The notes beneath the pieces are model-generated. The model saw nothing but the letters and a program-made list of their open reading frames with translations, made no database searches and was not told the DNA's origin. A program made the translations under genes and the position numbers. Shown here piece by piece: positions 25,830 to 36,668 of a stretch of DNA of 64,000 nt. The stretch is from Rhodovulum sulfidophilum DSM 1374 (GTDB lineage: Bacteria > Pseudomonadota > Alphaproteobacteria > Rhodobacterales > Rhodobacteraceae): assembly GCF_001633165.1 (NCBI RefSeq), contig NZ_CP015418.1, positions 372,001-436,000 of the forward strand, written 5' to 3'. Position 1 is the stretch's first letter. Every line of letters starts with the position of its first letter.

Positions 25830-26333
25830 ATGACTCGCGAAGAGATCGAGAAACTGCCCTATCGCCCCGGCGTGGGGATCATGCTGGTCAATGGCGAGGG
25901 CAAGGTCTTCGTCGGCCAGCGCAAGGACTGGGCCGAACCCGCCTGGCAGATGCCGCAGGGCGGCATCGACAAGGGCGAAGAACCGGAAACAGCGCTGTTG
26001 CGCGAGCTTTGGGAAGAGACCGGGGTGACCGCCGATCTCGTGGAGATCCTTGCCCGCACCGACGACTGGATCCACTACGACCTGCCGTCCGAGCTGGTCG
26101 GCCGGGTCTGGAAGGGAAAATATCGCGGCCAGAAGCAGCTCTGGTACCTGCTGCGCTTCCTCGGCAGCGACGATCAGGTGAACATCGCGACCGAGCATCC
26201 CGAATTCGAGGCCTGGACCTGGATCGACGCCGAGGCGCTGGTCGCTCATATCGTGCCCTTCAAGCGCGCGCTCTACGAACGCGTGGTGGCCGAGCTCGCG
26301 CCGCGCATTCCGTCGCAGGAAGGCGCCGCCTGA
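25830..26333 (+). CDS. rppH: RNA pyrophosphohydrolase (Nudix)
   Basis: A 167-residue Nudix hydrolase that removes pyrophosphate from RNA 5' ends to start decay. The Nudix box [20 protein letters not shown] followed by TGV covers residues 44-66 and all acidic ligands are present. The flanking [29 protein letters not shown] and [16 protein letters not shown] stretches are characteristic of RppH/NudH. The start at 25830 follows GAAGG by six bases. An upstream in-frame ATG overlapping the ctpA stop would add a non-conserved tail. A strong terminator follows. Confidence 0.95.
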   Translation: MTREEIEKLPYRPGVGIMLVNGEGKVFVGQRKDWAEPAWQMPQGGIDKGEEPETALLRELWEETGVTADLVEILARTDDWIHYDLPSELVGRVWKGKYRGQKQLWYLLRFLGSDDQVNIATEHPEFEAWTWIDAEALVAHIVPFKRALYERVVAELAPRIPSQEGAA

Positions 26334-26442
26334 GCCGTTTGCCCCGATCCGGGCGCATCCCGGATCGGCCCCGCCCGCAGACATGCGGGCATTGATGTCA
26401 GAGCCCGTTCAAGCATGCCCTCCGGCCCCCGGAGGGAACGGA

Positions 26443-26476
26443 CCGCCCCGGGAGCCCTCTCGGGGCGGTTTCATTT
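26443..26476 (+). terminator. Rho-independent terminator after rppH
   Basis: CCGCCCCG at 26443-26450 pairs with CGGGGCGG at 26461-26468 and is followed by TTTCATTT. It lies about 110 bases after the rppH stop and probably ends the rsfS-to-rppH transcript. From here to 26820 I see no gene. Confidence 0.75.
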
Positions 26477-26820
26477 GCCCTGCACGGGAAGCCCCGCGAA
26501 CCTCCAGAACCGCGAAGAGCGCGTCCTGGCGCAGGCTGTCCTCAGCAGTCTGGGCTCAGCAGGCTGGACGCATCCCGCATGACCGCCCCGAAGCGCGCGA
26601 GATCGGTGCGCTCATCTGCCTTGCCCGCGACGAGCCGGCCCTTCGGGTTATGATCGCGCGGCCTCCGGCCGGTCGTGCCGCGCTTGGTTTATCGGGTCGC
26701 ACACGCCTCTCGCGTCAGGCCCGACTGACGGTCCGGGTCGGCTTTGTTGCTGTGACCGCCCCCCCCGACGGCATCGATGTGCCAAGGTGGGTCTGCAACG
26801 ACCCACAAAGGGGAGCGGTC

Positions 26821-27834
26821 ATGTCAGGGATTATCACGGTCGGGCTCGATCTGGCGAAGAATGTGTTTCAGTTTCACGGAGCCGACGCTGCGGGCCGGGC
26901 GGTGCTGCGTAAGAAGCTGAGAAGAGACCAGGTCTTGGCATTCTTCGGACAGCTGCCGTCCTGCGTCGTGGCCATGGAAGCCTGCGGTAGCGCGATCACT
27001 GGGGCCGCGAGATCGGCAAGCAGGGCCATGAAGTGCGGCTGATCCCGCCAGCTTACGTGAAGCCCTTCGCCAAACGTCAGAAGAATGACACTGCCGATGC
27101 CGAGGCGATCTGCGAAGCGGCGATGCGCCTACGATGCGTTTCGTGCCGGTGAAGAGTGAGGAGACACAGTGCGCAGCCATGGTGTTCCGGGTCCGCGAAC
27201 TTCTGATCCGTCAGCGCACCCAGTTGATCAATGCTCTACGGGGGCACCTAGCCGAGTTCGGACAGGTGGCGCCGCAGGGGGCGGCCAATGCATCGAAGCT
27301 GATTGCCATCGTCGATGATCCGGAAAGCGGCTTGCCCGCCGAGGCGACGGCCACATTGCAGGTCCTGATCGGGACATTGGCTCAGCTCGAAGCGCAGATC
27401 GCGGAACTCGACGCCCGGATTGTCCGCTGCGCCGGAGAGAACGCTGTCGCCCGAAGGCTGATGACGGTGCCGGGCATCGGGCCGTTGATCACCACGGCCA
27501 TAGCAACGCTTTCGCCGCCGCCCGAGACGTTCCGCAAGGCCCGCGATTTTGCAGCCTGGCTAGGGCTGGTTCCGCGACAGCATTCGACCGGCGGGAAGCA
27601 ACGACGAAGATGGGCGAACGATCGCTCGGGCGTCTGCTGATCATCGGGGCCAACAGCGTCATCATCAAGCGGCACCTCCATACAAGCGCCCAACCGGGCA
27701 CCTGGCTCGGTGGAATGCTGACGCGCAAGCCGCCGATACTGGTGCGGGTCGCGCTGGCGAACAAGATGGCGCGGATCGTCTGGGCCCTGATGGCCCGGGG
27801 CGGCGTCTACAAGGCTCCGGCTACGGCGGCGTAA
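26821..27834 (+). pseudogene. IS110-family transposase, frameshifted
   Basis: Three or four frames join into one IS110/IS1111-type DEDD transposase. The N-terminal catalytic part reads MSGIITVGLDLAKNVFQFHG with the acidic ligands in LDLAKN, AMEACG and, in another frame, NDTADAEAI. The C-terminal transposase_20 part reads MTVPGIGPLITTAIATL and FAAWLGLVPRQHSTGGK. Frame breaks occur near 27000 (before HHWGREIG), near 27130 and near 27610 (after GGKQ). The copy is therefore inactive. IS110 elements lack inverted repeats, so precise ends cannot be read. Confidence 0.85.
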
Positions 27835-28724
27835 GCCGTCCGTTAGTCGCGACGACGGTCGCACCAGAGGCCGGATACATGTCAGCAACCGGTGACGCGC
27901 CAGAATCAGCTCTGAAGACTCCTCTTGCGCAAAGGGCGGTTATACATGTTGCATAATCGAAGGATCTTACGTCGCCGAGTGGCTTTCTAGGCAGGAAATT
28001 GCGCTGCTTGGCGAGCAAGAAACCCTTCGTACAAGCCGCTGCAGCGGCTGATTTCTTCGATTGTGCAACAACACCGTCCGGGCCCAGTCCGACGACCGCT
28101 CGCTGTTCGCTCCCACGGCTTGATGCTGCGCGTCATGCTCGGGAAAGGACGAGGCCCTATCGGACGGCTTCGCGACGGCCGTGCCACTCTGGCCCGATGG
28201 CCCTTCAGGCGCAGAACCCGTCCCGGCAGATCGCCTTTCAGTCCTCGAAAGCGCCCCGTCCTCCGCGCCTTCCCGATCCACGGCGGCTTCGCCGTCGGCC
28301 TTGCCGCCGGACCAAGACCCGCAGCGGAAAACCCGGCACGGCTCCTCCGCGACGACGCTACCGGCGCCACCGGCAACCCCGGGCGCACCATCCGCGCCGT
28401 CACCGGTATTGAGCGCCAGCCAAAGGTGATATACTAGAATGTCAGTTGCGGCAGGGGCCCGCATCCACCGCAGTCGCGTCCGAGATGGCGGATCGCGTAA
28501 CGAAGACCCGGACGGTTTCAGGGGAGTATGTCATGGCGCCGCGCGACCCCGGCCCGCTCTTTGCGCGCGATCCCGGCGCCCGGGACCAGCCCCCCGCTTC
28601 CCGCCCTGGCCGGTGGCCCGGTCGACCGCCCGGCCCCCCCGAGACCGCAGCGGGGTCATCGCCCGAACCGTCGATTTTCCCTGTTTCTCCGCGCCCGGCG
28701 GTCGTGGCGCGGACCTGAACGTAG
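27835..28724. other. Non-coding region between the IS110 remnant and the dehydrogenase gene
   Basis: About 890 bases without a recognisable gene. A perfect 16-bp palindrome AGCCGCTGCAGCGGCT is at 28034-28049. From about 28100 to 28440 the minus strand encodes a Gly/Ala-rich low-complexity frame and 28540-28680 a proline-rich one, but neither has family features or a ribosome-binding site. I regard it as decayed or mobile DNA. Confidence 0.4.
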
Positions 28725-30182
28725 ATGGAGGCAGGCTTGCCCGCTGACCGAATGACCCGTACCGCGAAGGCTCCCGAAGCCGGCATCGTCCACCTCGGCC
28801 TCGGCGCCTTCTTCCGTGCGCATGGCGCGATCTATACCGAAGAGGCCGTGGCCCGCTCGGGCGGCGCCTGGGGCATCATCGGCGTCTCGCTGAAATCGCC
28901 CGGCACCCGCGACGCGCTGGCGCCGCAGGGCTGTGCCTATACCGCGCTGGAACTCGGCCCCGACGGGGCCGTCGCGCATCCGGTCGAGATCGTCCGCGAG
29001 GTGCTGGTCGCGCCCGAGGACCCGCAGGCGGTGCTCGAGGCGATGGCCGATCCGGCGATCCGCATCGTCACGCTGACGATCACCGAGAAGGGCTATTGCC
29101 ACGACCCCGCGACCGGGGCGCTGAATCTCGACCATCCCGACATTCTTCACGATCTGGACTCGGCCCATCCGGTCTCGGCGCCGGGCTATCTGGTTCGGGC
29201 GCTGCAGCTGCGCCGCGACCGGGGTCTCAGGCCCTTCACCGTGCTGACCTGCGACAACCTTCCCGATAACGGCCGCCTGGTGCGGGGCGTGGTGCTGGCG
29301 CTGGCCTCGCGGATCGACCCCGCGCTTGCCGGCTGGATCGGCAACGAGGGCCGCTTCCCCGCCACCATGGTCGACCGGATCGTGCCCGCCACCAGCGCCG
29401 AGGACATCGCCCGGGTCGAGACGCTGACCGGGTGCCACGACGCCGCCCCGGTGATGCACGAGCCGTTCCGGCAATGGGCGATCGAGGATGATTTCGTCGA
29501 TGGCGCGCGGCCCGACTGGGGCGCGGTCGGCGCCGAGCTGGTGACCGATGTCACCCCCTACGAGCACATGAAGCTGAGGATGCTGAACGGCGCGCATTCG
29601 GCGCTGGCCTATCTGGGCTATCTGGCCGGGCACGAGACCATTTCCGAAACCGTGGCCGACCCGGCGCTGGGGGGCTTCGTGCGCCATCTCTGGGCCAGGG
29701 AAATCGCCCCGGTGCTGACCGCGCCGCCGGGCGTGTCGCTTTCGGCCTATGCCGAGGCCCTGGCCGCGCGCTTTGCCAATCCGGCGATCCGCCACCGCAC
29801 CTGGCAGATCGCCATGGATGGCAGCCAGAAGCTGCCCCAGCGTATCCTGGCCACCCTGTCGGACAATCTCGTCGAGGGCCGCGCGAGCCCCGGGCTGATC
29901 CTGACCGTCGCGGCCTGGATGCGCTATGTCGGCGGCATCGACGAGGCGGGCCAGCCCATCGACCTGCGCGACCCGCTGGCCGACCGGCTGCGCGCGCTGA
30001 GCGACGGCGCCGACACGCCCGAAGGCAAGGTCGAGGCGCTGCTGTCGGTCCGCGAGGTCTTCCCCGAGGCCCTGGCCCTGACCCTCAAGCGCCAGCTTGC
30101 CGAGGCCTATTCCCGGCTTCTGAGCGAGGGCGCGCGGGCGACGGCCGAGGCCGTCTGCCGCGAGACAGCGCAGGCGGACTGA
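28725..30182 (+). CDS. Mannitol dehydrogenase-family oxidoreductase (fructuronate reductase or polyol dehydrogenase)
   Basis: A 485-residue long-chain polyol dehydrogenase. The N-terminal Rossmann part shows [22 protein letters not shown]. The mid-region has [10 protein letters not shown] and [17 protein letters not shown]. The C-terminal domain carries the catalytic signature [23 protein letters not shown], whose lysine and histidine act in catalysis. The family includes mannitol 2-dehydrogenase, arabinitol dehydrogenase and fructuronate reductase (UxuB), which sequence alone does not separate. Adjacent xylA and the xylose importer suggest pentose, polyol or hexuronate use. The start at 28725 is tentative, with an ATG at 28752 also possible. 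Confidence 0.85.
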   Translation: MEAGLPADRMTRTAKAPEAGIVHLGLGAFFRAHGAIYTEEAVARSGGAWGIIGVSLKSPGTRDALAPQGCAYTALELGPDGAVAHPVEIVREVLVAPEDPQAVLEAMADPAIRIVTLTITEKGYCHDPATGALNLDHPDILHDLDSAHPVSAPGYLVRALQLRRDRGLRPFTVLTCDNLPDNGRLVRGVVLALASRIDPALAGWIGNEGRFPATMVDRIVPATSAEDIARVETLTGCHDAAPVMHEPFRQWAIEDDFVDGARPDWGAVGAELVTDVTPYEHMKLRMLNGAHSALAYLGYLAGHETISETVADPALGGFVRHLWAREIAPVLTAPPGVSLSAYAEALAARFANPAIRHRTWQIAMDGSQKLPQRILATLSDNLVEGRASPGLILTVAAWMRYVGGIDEAGQPIDLRDPLADRLRALSDGADTPEGKVEALLSVREVFPEALALTLKRQLAEAYSRLLSEGARATAEAVCRETAQAD

Positions 30183-30309
30183 CGCGGCGGGGGCCCGCCA
30201 CCCTGGCCGGCCCCCGAAGACGCGCCCCATGGCGATTGTTCCGTCACCGGATCGGGGCTACCAAAGATGCGGGGAGGGGCGTGCGCGCCCAGGACAGGAG
30301 GACCCGCAT

Positions 30310-31617
30310 ATGACCGACTTCTTCCACGGCATCGACAAGATCGCCTATGAAGGCCCCGACAGCACCAACCCGCTGGCCTTCCGCCATTACGACCCGGACG
30401 CGCTGGTGCTGGGCAAGCGGATGGAGGACCATCTGCGCTTTGCCGCCGCCTACTGGCACAGCCTCGCCTATGAGGGGCTCGACCCGTTCGGCGGCCGCAC
30501 CTTCGAGCGGCCCTGGTATGGCGACGGGATGGAGCGGGCCTTCCTCAAGGCCGATGTCGCCTTCGAGCTGTTTTCCAAGCTCGGCGTTCCCTATTTCTGC
30601 TTTCACGACGCCGATGTGCGCCCCGAAGGGAAGACGCTGGTCGACACGGTCACCAACCTGAACCGCGTCGCCGAGGTCTTTGCCCACAAGATGGAAGCGA
30701 CCGGCATCCGCCTGCTCTGGGGCACGGCGAACCTGTTTTCCCACCGCCGCTACATGGCGGGCGCGGCCACCAACCCGGACCCCGAGGTCTTTGCCTATGC
30801 CGCCGCCTCGATCAAGGCGATGATGGACGTGACCCACCGGCTGGGCGGCGAGAATTACGTGCTCTGGGGCGGTCGCGAGGGCTACGAGACGCTGCTGAAC
30901 ACCGATATCGGCCAGGAGATGGACCAGATGGGCCGGATGCTGTCGATGGTGGTCGAGTACAAGCACAAGATCGGCTTCAAGGGCACGATCCTGGTCGAGC
31001 CGAAGCCGCAGGAGCCGACCAAGCATCAATATGATTACGACGTCGCCACCTGCTATGGGTTCCTCAGGCGCTACGGGCTGGAAGACGAGGTCAAGCTGAA
31101 CATCGAGGTCGGCCATGCCTTCCTCGCGGGCCACAGCTTCGAGCATGAGCTGGCATTGGCCTCGGCGCTGGGGGTGCTGGGCTCGATCGACATGAACCGG
31201 AACGATCCGCAATGCGGCTGGGATACCGACCATTTCCCGAACGACCCGCAATCGGTGGCGCTGGCCTATCGCGAGATCCTGAAGGCGGGCGGCTTCACCA
31301 CCGGCGGCACCAATTTCGACGCCAGGCTCCGGCGCCAGTCGATCGACCCGGCCGATCTTTTCCATGGCCATATCCTCGGCATGGATACCTGCGCCCGCGG
31401 CCTGAAGGCCGCTGCCGCGATGATCGAGGAGGGCAGCCTCGATGCCGCGCTGGCCGAACGCTACGAAGGCTGGCAGGCGCCCGAGGCGCAGGCGATGCTG
31501 AAAGGCGAGCGCAGCCTCGATCAGATCGCAGAACGGGTCCTCGCCGGAGAACGCGAGCCCGAACCGCGCTCGGGGCGGCAGGAATATCTCGAGGGCCTCG
31601 TGAACCGCTTCGTCTGA
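30310..31617 (+). CDS. xylA: Xylose isomerase
   Basis: A 435-residue class II xylose isomerase converting D-xylose to D-xylulose. It begins [18 protein letters not shown]. Key segments are the catalytic histidine in [32 protein letters not shown], metal ligands in [16 protein letters not shown] and [18 protein letters not shown], and [27 protein letters not shown] lies eight bases upstream of the start. The usual partner xylB (xylulokinase) is absent downstream. The ABC importer xylFHG follows after an 820-base gap. Confidence 0.97.
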   Translation: MTDFFHGIDKIAYEGPDSTNPLAFRHYDPDALVLGKRMEDHLRFAAAYWHSLAYEGLDPFGGRTFERPWYGDGMERAFLKADVAFELFSKLGVPYFCFHDADVRPEGKTLVDTVTNLNRVAEVFAHKMEATGIRLLWGTANLFSHRRYMAGAATNPDPEVFAYAAASIKAMMDVTHRLGGENYVLWGGREGYETLLNTDIGQEMDQMGRMLSMVVEYKHKIGFKGTILVEPKPQEPTKHQYDYDVATCYGFLRRYGLEDEVKLNIEVGHAFLAGHSFEHELALASALGVLGSIDMNRNDPQCGWDTDHFPNDPQSVALAYREILKAGGFTTGGTNFDARLRRQSIDPADLFHGHILGMDTCARGLKAAAAMIEEGSLDAALAERYEGWQAPEAQAMLKGERSLDQIAERVLAGEREPEPRSGRQEYLEGLVNRFV

Positions 31618-32440
31618 AAGGCCTGACGCGCCAGCCTACCCGCGCCGGGCTGGCGGCGCCGCTTGGCGATGCCGATCACGCCACCGCCCCCGAGGCCGGG
31701 CCAGGGCTAAGGCTGGGGCAACATCTTCCGTGCCAGCTGTCACCATCGGCGCATCGCGACCGCCGACGGGCCGGGGCCAGGACCTCAGCGCCACGTCGAT
31801 CCGACGACCCCGCCCTCGCGGCGGATCTCCCGCAAGCGCCACCGCTTTCAACATGGGCGCGACCGGGGTGATGGCGCTTTAGAGGCCAGCCGCGCCACCG
31901 GCCTTCGCATGCCGATGGGACGGATTTCCCCAACCTCCCCTTGGCGTGGACCATGTTTCTGCTGCTCTCACCCGACGAGATGGCCGCGCCTTGTCAGGGG
32001 GCCGCTTTACGGAAGCTTCCGCATGCTCGCCGCCCCGCCGTCAAACGCAGCACATCCAACCGCCCCGAAGTCGACCGGCTGCCCGGGATCGCGGCCATGA
32101 CGCGGAGCGGTTCCGGAAGGGATCACAAGCCAAAGGGATACGCGCCGGCATTCCGGGCCGGTAGCACCGCATGACCCCCGTCAAACACGACAAGCGGCGC
32201 AACCGCGTTGAAATTCAGGCAGGCTCGAGGACCGGAGGCGCGGCAACCCGCCATGACCGCTGTAAAGGGAGCTTCCTTCGGCCATCGCACGCGCAGCCGT
32301 CGTCATCTGCTGGTTCCGAATCCCGGCCCTGACGCGACAAGTCCCTTTTATTTTGACAGGTGAAAGATCGGTGTCATGCTTGCGGCCAAGGCGCCGCGGC
32401 AGGCTACTGCCCCGGGCCGGCGATGCTTGGGAGGTATCAG
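31618..32440. other. 820-base gap between xylA and xylF, no gene seen
   Basis: Neither strand shows a frame with ribosome-binding site and family features. Xylulokinase or a ROK/LacI-type regulator would be expected in such a locus, but I could not match any stretch to either. The AT-rich run CCCTTTTATTTTGACA at about 32341-32357 could belong to the xylF promoter. Confidence 0.4.
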
Positions 32441-33469
32441 ATGCAGGGAAGAATGCTGATCGCGGGCCTTCTGGCCGCGACCTGTCTTGGCGGGCCGCTG
32501 CGCGCGCAGGATCTGACGGTGGGGGTGAGCTGGTCGAATTTCCAGGAGGAACGCTGGAAGACCGATGAGGCCGCGATCAGGGACGCGCTGGACGCGGCCG
32601 GGGCGGAATATGTCTCGACAGACGCGCAATCGTCATCGGCCAAGCAGCTGTCGGATGCGGAAAGCCTGATCGCGCAGGGGGTCGACGCGCTGCTGATCCT
32701 GGCGCAGGACACCTCGGCGATCATTCCCGCGGTGCAGGCCGCTGACGATGAGGGCATTCCGGTGATCGCCTATGACCGGCTGATCGAGGACCCCCGCGCC
32801 TTCTACCTGACCTTCGACAATCTCGAGGTGGGCCGGATGCAGGCCCGCGCCGTGCTGGAAAAGGCGCCCGAGGGCAATTACGTGATGATCAAGGGCTCGC
32901 CGACCGACCCGAATGCCGATTTCCTGAGGGCCGGCCAGCAAGAGGTGCTGCAACCCGCCATCGACGCGGGCAAGGTCAGGATCGTGGGCGAGGCCTATAC
33001 CGACGGCTGGCTGCCCGCCAACGCCCAGCGCAACATGGAACAGATCCTGACCGCCAACGATAACGAGGTCGACGCGGTGGTGGCCTCGAATGACGGCACC
33101 GCGGGCGGCGCGGTGGCGGCGCTGGCGGCCCAGGGCATGGCCGGGATCCCGGTCTCGGGCCAGGACGGCGATCATGCCGGGCTGAACCGGGTCGCCAAGG
33201 GGACCCAGACGGTCTCGGTCTGGAAGGACGCGCGCGAGCTTGGCAGGACCGCGGCCGAGATCGCCATCGAGCTGGCGGGCGGCACCCCGATGAGCGACAT
33301 CGCGGGCGCGGCGCAATGGACCTCGCCCGCGGGCACCACGCTCTGGGCGAGGTTTCTCGAGCCGATCCCGGTCACGCAGGACAACCTGACCACCGTCACC
33401 GATGCCGGATGGATCGGCGTCGAGGCGCTGTGCCAGGGCGTCACCGACGGCCCCGCGCCCTGCAACTGA
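32441..33469 (+). CDS. xylF: D-xylose ABC transporter substrate-binding protein
   Basis: A 342-residue periplasmic protein with a signal peptide of 22 residues (ending PLRA before QDLTVG). It belongs to the type I sugar-binding family. Typical XylF stretches are WSNFQEERWKTDEAAI, IPVIAYDRLIEDPRAFYLTFDN, ASNDGTAGGAVAALAAQG and the hinge segment VSGQDGDHAGLNRVAKGTQT. It captures D-xylose for XylH and XylG. GGGAGG is six bases upstream of the ATG. A strong inverted repeat separates it from xylH. Confidence 0.94.
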   Translation: MQGRMLIAGLLAATCLGGPLRAQDLTVGVSWSNFQEERWKTDEAAIRDALDAAGAEYVSTDAQSSSAKQLSDAESLIAQGVDALLILAQDTSAIIPAVQAADDEGIPVIAYDRLIEDPRAFYLTFDNLEVGRMQARAVLEKAPEGNYVMIKGSPTDPNADFLRAGQQEVLQPAIDAGKVRIVGEAYTDGWLPANAQRNMEQILTANDNEVDAVVASNDGTAGGAVAALAAQGMAGIPVSGQDGDHAGLNRVAKGTQTVSVWKDARELGRTAAEIAIELAGGTPMSDIAGAAQWTSPAGTTLWARFLEPIPVTQDNLTTVTDAGWIGVEALCQGVTDGPAPCN

Positions 33470-33475
33470 GCCCCG

Positions 33476-33527
33476 GGCGCCCCGGCACTGTCATCGGCAC
33501 CGGCCGTCCGGCCTCCGCCGGGGCGCC
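33476..33527 (+). repeat. Intercistronic stem-loop between xylF and xylH
   Basis: GGCGCCCCGGC at 33476-33486 and GCCGGGGCGCC at 33517-33527 are exact complements separated by 30 bases, beginning six bases after the xylF stop. Such structures often protect the 3' end of the binding-protein message, giving more XylF than permease. Confidence 0.6.
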
Positions 33528-33556
33528 GTCTCAATCCGTCCAACAGGGGGCAGGGA

Positions 33557-34852
33557 ATGGACAACGCCCAGACCCGCGGCGATGCGCGCGCCCGCAAGTC
33601 GATCCTCGACTCGCTGGATCTCGACACGCGCCTGCTTGGCATGATCGGCGCCTTCGTGGTGCTGTGCCTGGTGTTCAACTTCGTGACCGACGGGCGTTTC
33701 CTGACGCCCCGGAACATCTTCAACCTGACGATCCAGACCGTCAGCGTGGCGATCATGGCCACCGGCATGGTCTTCGTCATCGTCACCCGCAATATCGACC
33801 TCTCGGTCGGCGCGCTTCTGGCCACCTGCTCGGCGGTGATGGCGATGGCGCAGACCGTGGTGCTGCCGACCTGGCTGGGGCTCGGGCTGGGCCATTGGGC
33901 AATCGCGCCGCTGGCGATCGCGGCCGGGCTGGCGACCGGCGCGCTGATCGGCGGGGTCCAGGGCTGGCTGGTGGGGTTTCTCGGCATTCCCGCCTTCATC
34001 GTCACGCTGGGCGGGCTTCTGGTCTGGCGCAATGTCGCCTGGTACCTGACCAACGGGCAGACCATCGGCCCGCTCGACCCGACCTACCAGCTTCTGGGCG
34101 GCATCAACGGCACCCTCGGCGAAAGCCTGTCCTGGGGCTTCGGGCTGGCGGCGACGGTCTTCGCGCTGGTCTACATGGCCACGAACCGCCGCAACCGCCG
34201 GGCGCATGATTTCCCGGTCAAACCGCGCTGGGCCGAGGCGCTTCTGGGCCTTGTCGCGGCCGGGGCGATCCTGGGCTTCGTCGCGGTGCTGAACGCCTAT
34301 GACGTGCCCGCCCGGCGGCTGGCGCGGATCTTCGAGGCCCGGGGCGAGGTCCTGCCCGAGGGCTACAGCGCGGGCTACGGGCTGCCCTTCTCGGTGATCC
34401 TGCTGGTCCTGATCGCGACCGGGATGACGGTCATCGCCCGGCGCACCCGGTTCGGGCGCTATGTCTTCGCGACGGGCGGCAATCCCGATGCCGCCGCCCT
34501 GTCGGGGATCAACACGCGCTGGCTGACGGTGAAGGTCTTCGCGCTGATGGGGGTGCTTTGCGCATTGTCGGCGGTGGTGGCCTCGGCCCGGCTGACCTTC
34601 CATTCGAACGATATCGGCACGCTGGACGAACTGCGCGTGATCGCGGCCGCGGTGATCGGCGGCACCGCGCTCGCGGGCGGCTCGGGCACGATCTACGGCG
34701 CCATCCTCGGCGCGCTGATCATGCAGTCGCTGCAATCGGGCATGGCGATGGTGGGGGTCGACGCGCCGTTCCAGAACATCGTGGTGGGGGCGGTGCTGGT
34801 GCTGGCAGTGCTGGTCGACATCCTCTACCGCAAACGGACGGGAGAACGGTGA
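33557..34852 (+). CDS. xylH: D-xylose ABC transporter permease
   Basis: A 431-residue inner-membrane protein of the AraH/RbsC/XylH family with ten or more helices. Family stretches are [64 protein letters not shown] and [17 protein letters not shown]. The long loop at roughly 195-260 (from [14 protein letters not shown]) is a XylH hallmark absent from RbsC. The stop overlaps the xylG start (TGATG). Confidence 0.95.
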   Translation: MDNAQTRGDARARKSILDSLDLDTRLLGMIGAFVVLCLVFNFVTDGRFLTPRNIFNLTIQTVSVAIMATGMVFVIVTRNIDLSVGALLATCSAVMAMAQTVVLPTWLGLGLGHWAIAPLAIAAGLATGALIGGVQGWLVGFLGIPAFIVTLGGLLVWRNVAWYLTNGQTIGPLDPTYQLLGGINGTLGESLSWGFGLAATVFALVYMATNRRNRRAHDFPVKPRWAEALLGLVAAGAILGFVAVLNAYDVPARRLARIFEARGEVLPEGYSAGYGLPFSVILLVLIATGMTVIARRTRFGRYVFATGGNPDAAALSGINTRWLTVKVFALMGVLCALSAVVASARLTFHSNDIGTLDELRVIAAAVIGGTALAGGSGTIYGAILGALIMQSLQSGMAMVGVDAPFQNIVVGAVLVLAVLVDILYRKRTGER

Positions 34853-35616
34853 TGGCAGGCGAACGCGGCACGCCCCTGGTCGAGATGAAGGACATCTCGG
34901 TCTCCTTCGGCGGCATCAAGGCGGTCGATCATGTCTCGGTCGATCTTTATCCGGGCGAGGTCGTGGGGCTTCTGGGCCATAACGGCGCGGGCAAGTCGAC
35001 CCTGATCAAGTGCCTTTCGGGCGCCTACCGGCGCGACGCGGGCGAGATCCTGATCGACGGCCGCCCCGCCACGATCTCGAACCCGCGCGATGCCAGGCGC
35101 TACAATATCGAGACCATCTACCAGACGCTGGCCCTGGCCGACAATCTCGACGCCGCCTCGAACCTCTTTCTGGGGCGCGAACTGACCACCCCGCTGGGGC
35201 TGATGGACGATGCCGCGATGGAGGCCGAGACCCGCCGGATCATGGCCCGGCTCAACCCCAATTTCCGCAAGTTCGCGGCGCCGGTCTCGGCGCTGTCGGG
35301 CGGCCAGAGGCAGTCGGTCGCCATTGCCCGGGCGGTCTATTTCAATGCCCGCATCCTGATCATGGACGAGCCCACCGCCGCCCTCGGCCCGCAGGAGACG
35401 CAGATGGTGGCCGAGCTGATCGGCGAGCTGAAACGGCAGGGTCTGGGGATCTTCCTGATCGATCATGACGTCCATCAGGTGAAGGCGCTCTGCGACCGGG
35501 CGGCGGTGATGAAGAACGGCCGGCTCGTCGGCATCGTCAGGGTGGACGAGGTCTCGACCGACGACATCCTCGCGATGATCATCGCCGGCAAGACGCCTGC
35601 CCATCTGGCCGCCTGA
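34852..35616 (+). CDS. xylG: D-xylose ABC transporter ATP-binding protein, single-domain form
   Basis: A 254-residue ABC ATPase. Walker A is GHNGAGKST near residue 43, the signature [16 protein letters not shown] near 145, Walker [13 protein letters not shown] near 165, and the H-loop LIDHDVHQV near 200. Enterobacterial XylG has two fused ATPase domains (about 510 residues). This one has a single complete domain, so it would work as a homodimer, a form common in alphaproteobacteria. The frame is coupled to xylH by TGATG. It ends the operon as seen here. Confidence 0.92.
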   Translation: MAGERGTPLVEMKDISVSFGGIKAVDHVSVDLYPGEVVGLLGHNGAGKSTLIKCLSGAYRRDAGEILIDGRPATISNPRDARRYNIETIYQTLALADNLDAASNLFLGRELTTPLGLMDDAAMEAETRRIMARLNPNFRKFAAPVSALSGGQRQSVAIARAVYFNARILIMDEPTAALGPQETQMVAELIGELKRQGLGIFLIDHDVHQVKALCDRAAVMKNGRLVGIVRVDEVSTDDILAMIIAGKTPAHLAA

Positions 35617-35639
35617 ACCGGACGCGGCCGCATTCCGGG

Positions 35640-36372
35640 CGGGGCGCTACGTCACAGGCGCGCCCTTCGGTGCGATGCCACGGCCCCTGCTCCGGCCATT
35701 TGCGGAGATACCTCTGGCCCGCACCAGATCCGAGCGGCGGGCGGGATCGATGCAGCCGTTGAGACCGGCCCCGCCCAGCCCGGCAGCGATGTCGTCCACC
35801 ACCTCGCCACGGTCGTTCCGCCGAAGGCATGACGCATGTCCTTGCCGTCGGGCCTTCATCGGCGGCGCAGCTTCCGACGATCTGTCCCGCCGCATCGAGA
35901 TCCCCGGTCTGGATGCAAACCGGCTGACCCGGAGCCGCAGCGCGCCAGATCGCGCAGCTCGCCTCCGGGCCGGTCGAAGCCATGGGGGACGCCGGCCATG
36001 TCGATGGCAGCGCCGATCCCCCACCGGATCGCCCGGCAGAGGCCCCAGCCCCGCAACCGTCACGAACAGCCGCGACACCGACCCGCCGACATGGCCGGAC
36101 CGCAACAGGCGGGGGCGAATGAAGGACGGCATCATGTACCTTGCCGGGTGTCAGTTGCCGGGCCGCGCGGAACCGAGGTTGGCAGGGGGCAGCGTCCCCG
36201 GCATGACACCCAGGCCTCGATCCGGCAGAAACGCGGGTTGCGGCAACGGCCCGGGCATCGTACCGGAACACGGGCGGACGGGGCCGCACCGCCGCGGCCG
36301 GGCCGCGGGGGGCAGTTGTCCTGTTTCCGCCAAGACCGCCAGACGACGCGACCGCCGAGGAGACCGCCCGCA
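35640..36372 (-). other. Gene-poor region, possibly a decayed exported protein gene
   Basis: No intact gene is present. On the minus strand consecutive pieces in different frames look like parts of one protein: GQPVCIQTGDLDAAGQIVGS (about 35900-35960), then EVVDDIAAGLGGAGLNGCID (about 35740-35800), then a RARGISANG segment near 35700. Conserved-looking Cys and Gly/Asp content hints at a secreted domain broken by frameshifts. I cannot name the family. Confidence 0.3.
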
Positions 36373-36636
36373 ATGCCCAAGCCCGACAGGACCGAGCCTT
36401 CCTGCCGCAGCCTCTGCACCCTGCCCCCCGCGCAGGCTCTGCCGATCCTCGCCGTGGCGCTGGCGGCCTCGGTCTTCCTCTGGATCGGACTTGGCGCCGG
36501 TCTGCTCTGGCTGGGCTCGGGCGGTGACGGCCATCCGGCCCTGCCCGATCTCTGCAGTCTCGGACTGCGCGGACTGGCAATCTGCGGCCCGGCGCTGGCG
36601 GCTCTGGTCCTGCTTGCCCGACGGCCGCAGCACTGA
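36373..36636 (+). CDS. Small membrane protein, hypothetical
   Basis: An 87-residue frame beginning MPKPDRTEPSCRSLCTLPPA. It has two hydrophobic helices, at roughly 24-48 (ILAVALAASVFLWIGLGAGLLWLG) and 65-82 (LAICGPALAALVLLARR), joined by a short polar loop. GAGGAG lies about twelve bases upstream of the ATG. It converges with mntH, ending 32 bases from it. No family is recognised, and the hydrophobic pattern plus codon use make it a plausible real gene. Confidence 0.4.
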   Translation: MPKPDRTEPSCRSLCTLPPAQALPILAVALAASVFLWIGLGAGLLWLGSGGDGHPALPDLCSLGLRGLAICGPALAALVLLARRPQH

Positions 36637-36668
36637 ACCCGAACCGCCCGCGGCTCGGGAAAACAAGC

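Noticed and set aside
27960..28440. Minus-strand Gly/Ala-rich frame as a collagen-like or FliK-like gene
   Set aside because: Low complexity only, with no start signal, and codon positions do not favour this frame over the opposite strand.
31618..32440. Degenerate xylB or a LacI/ROK regulator
   Set aside because: I looked for kinase and HTH motifs in all frames and found none I could defend.
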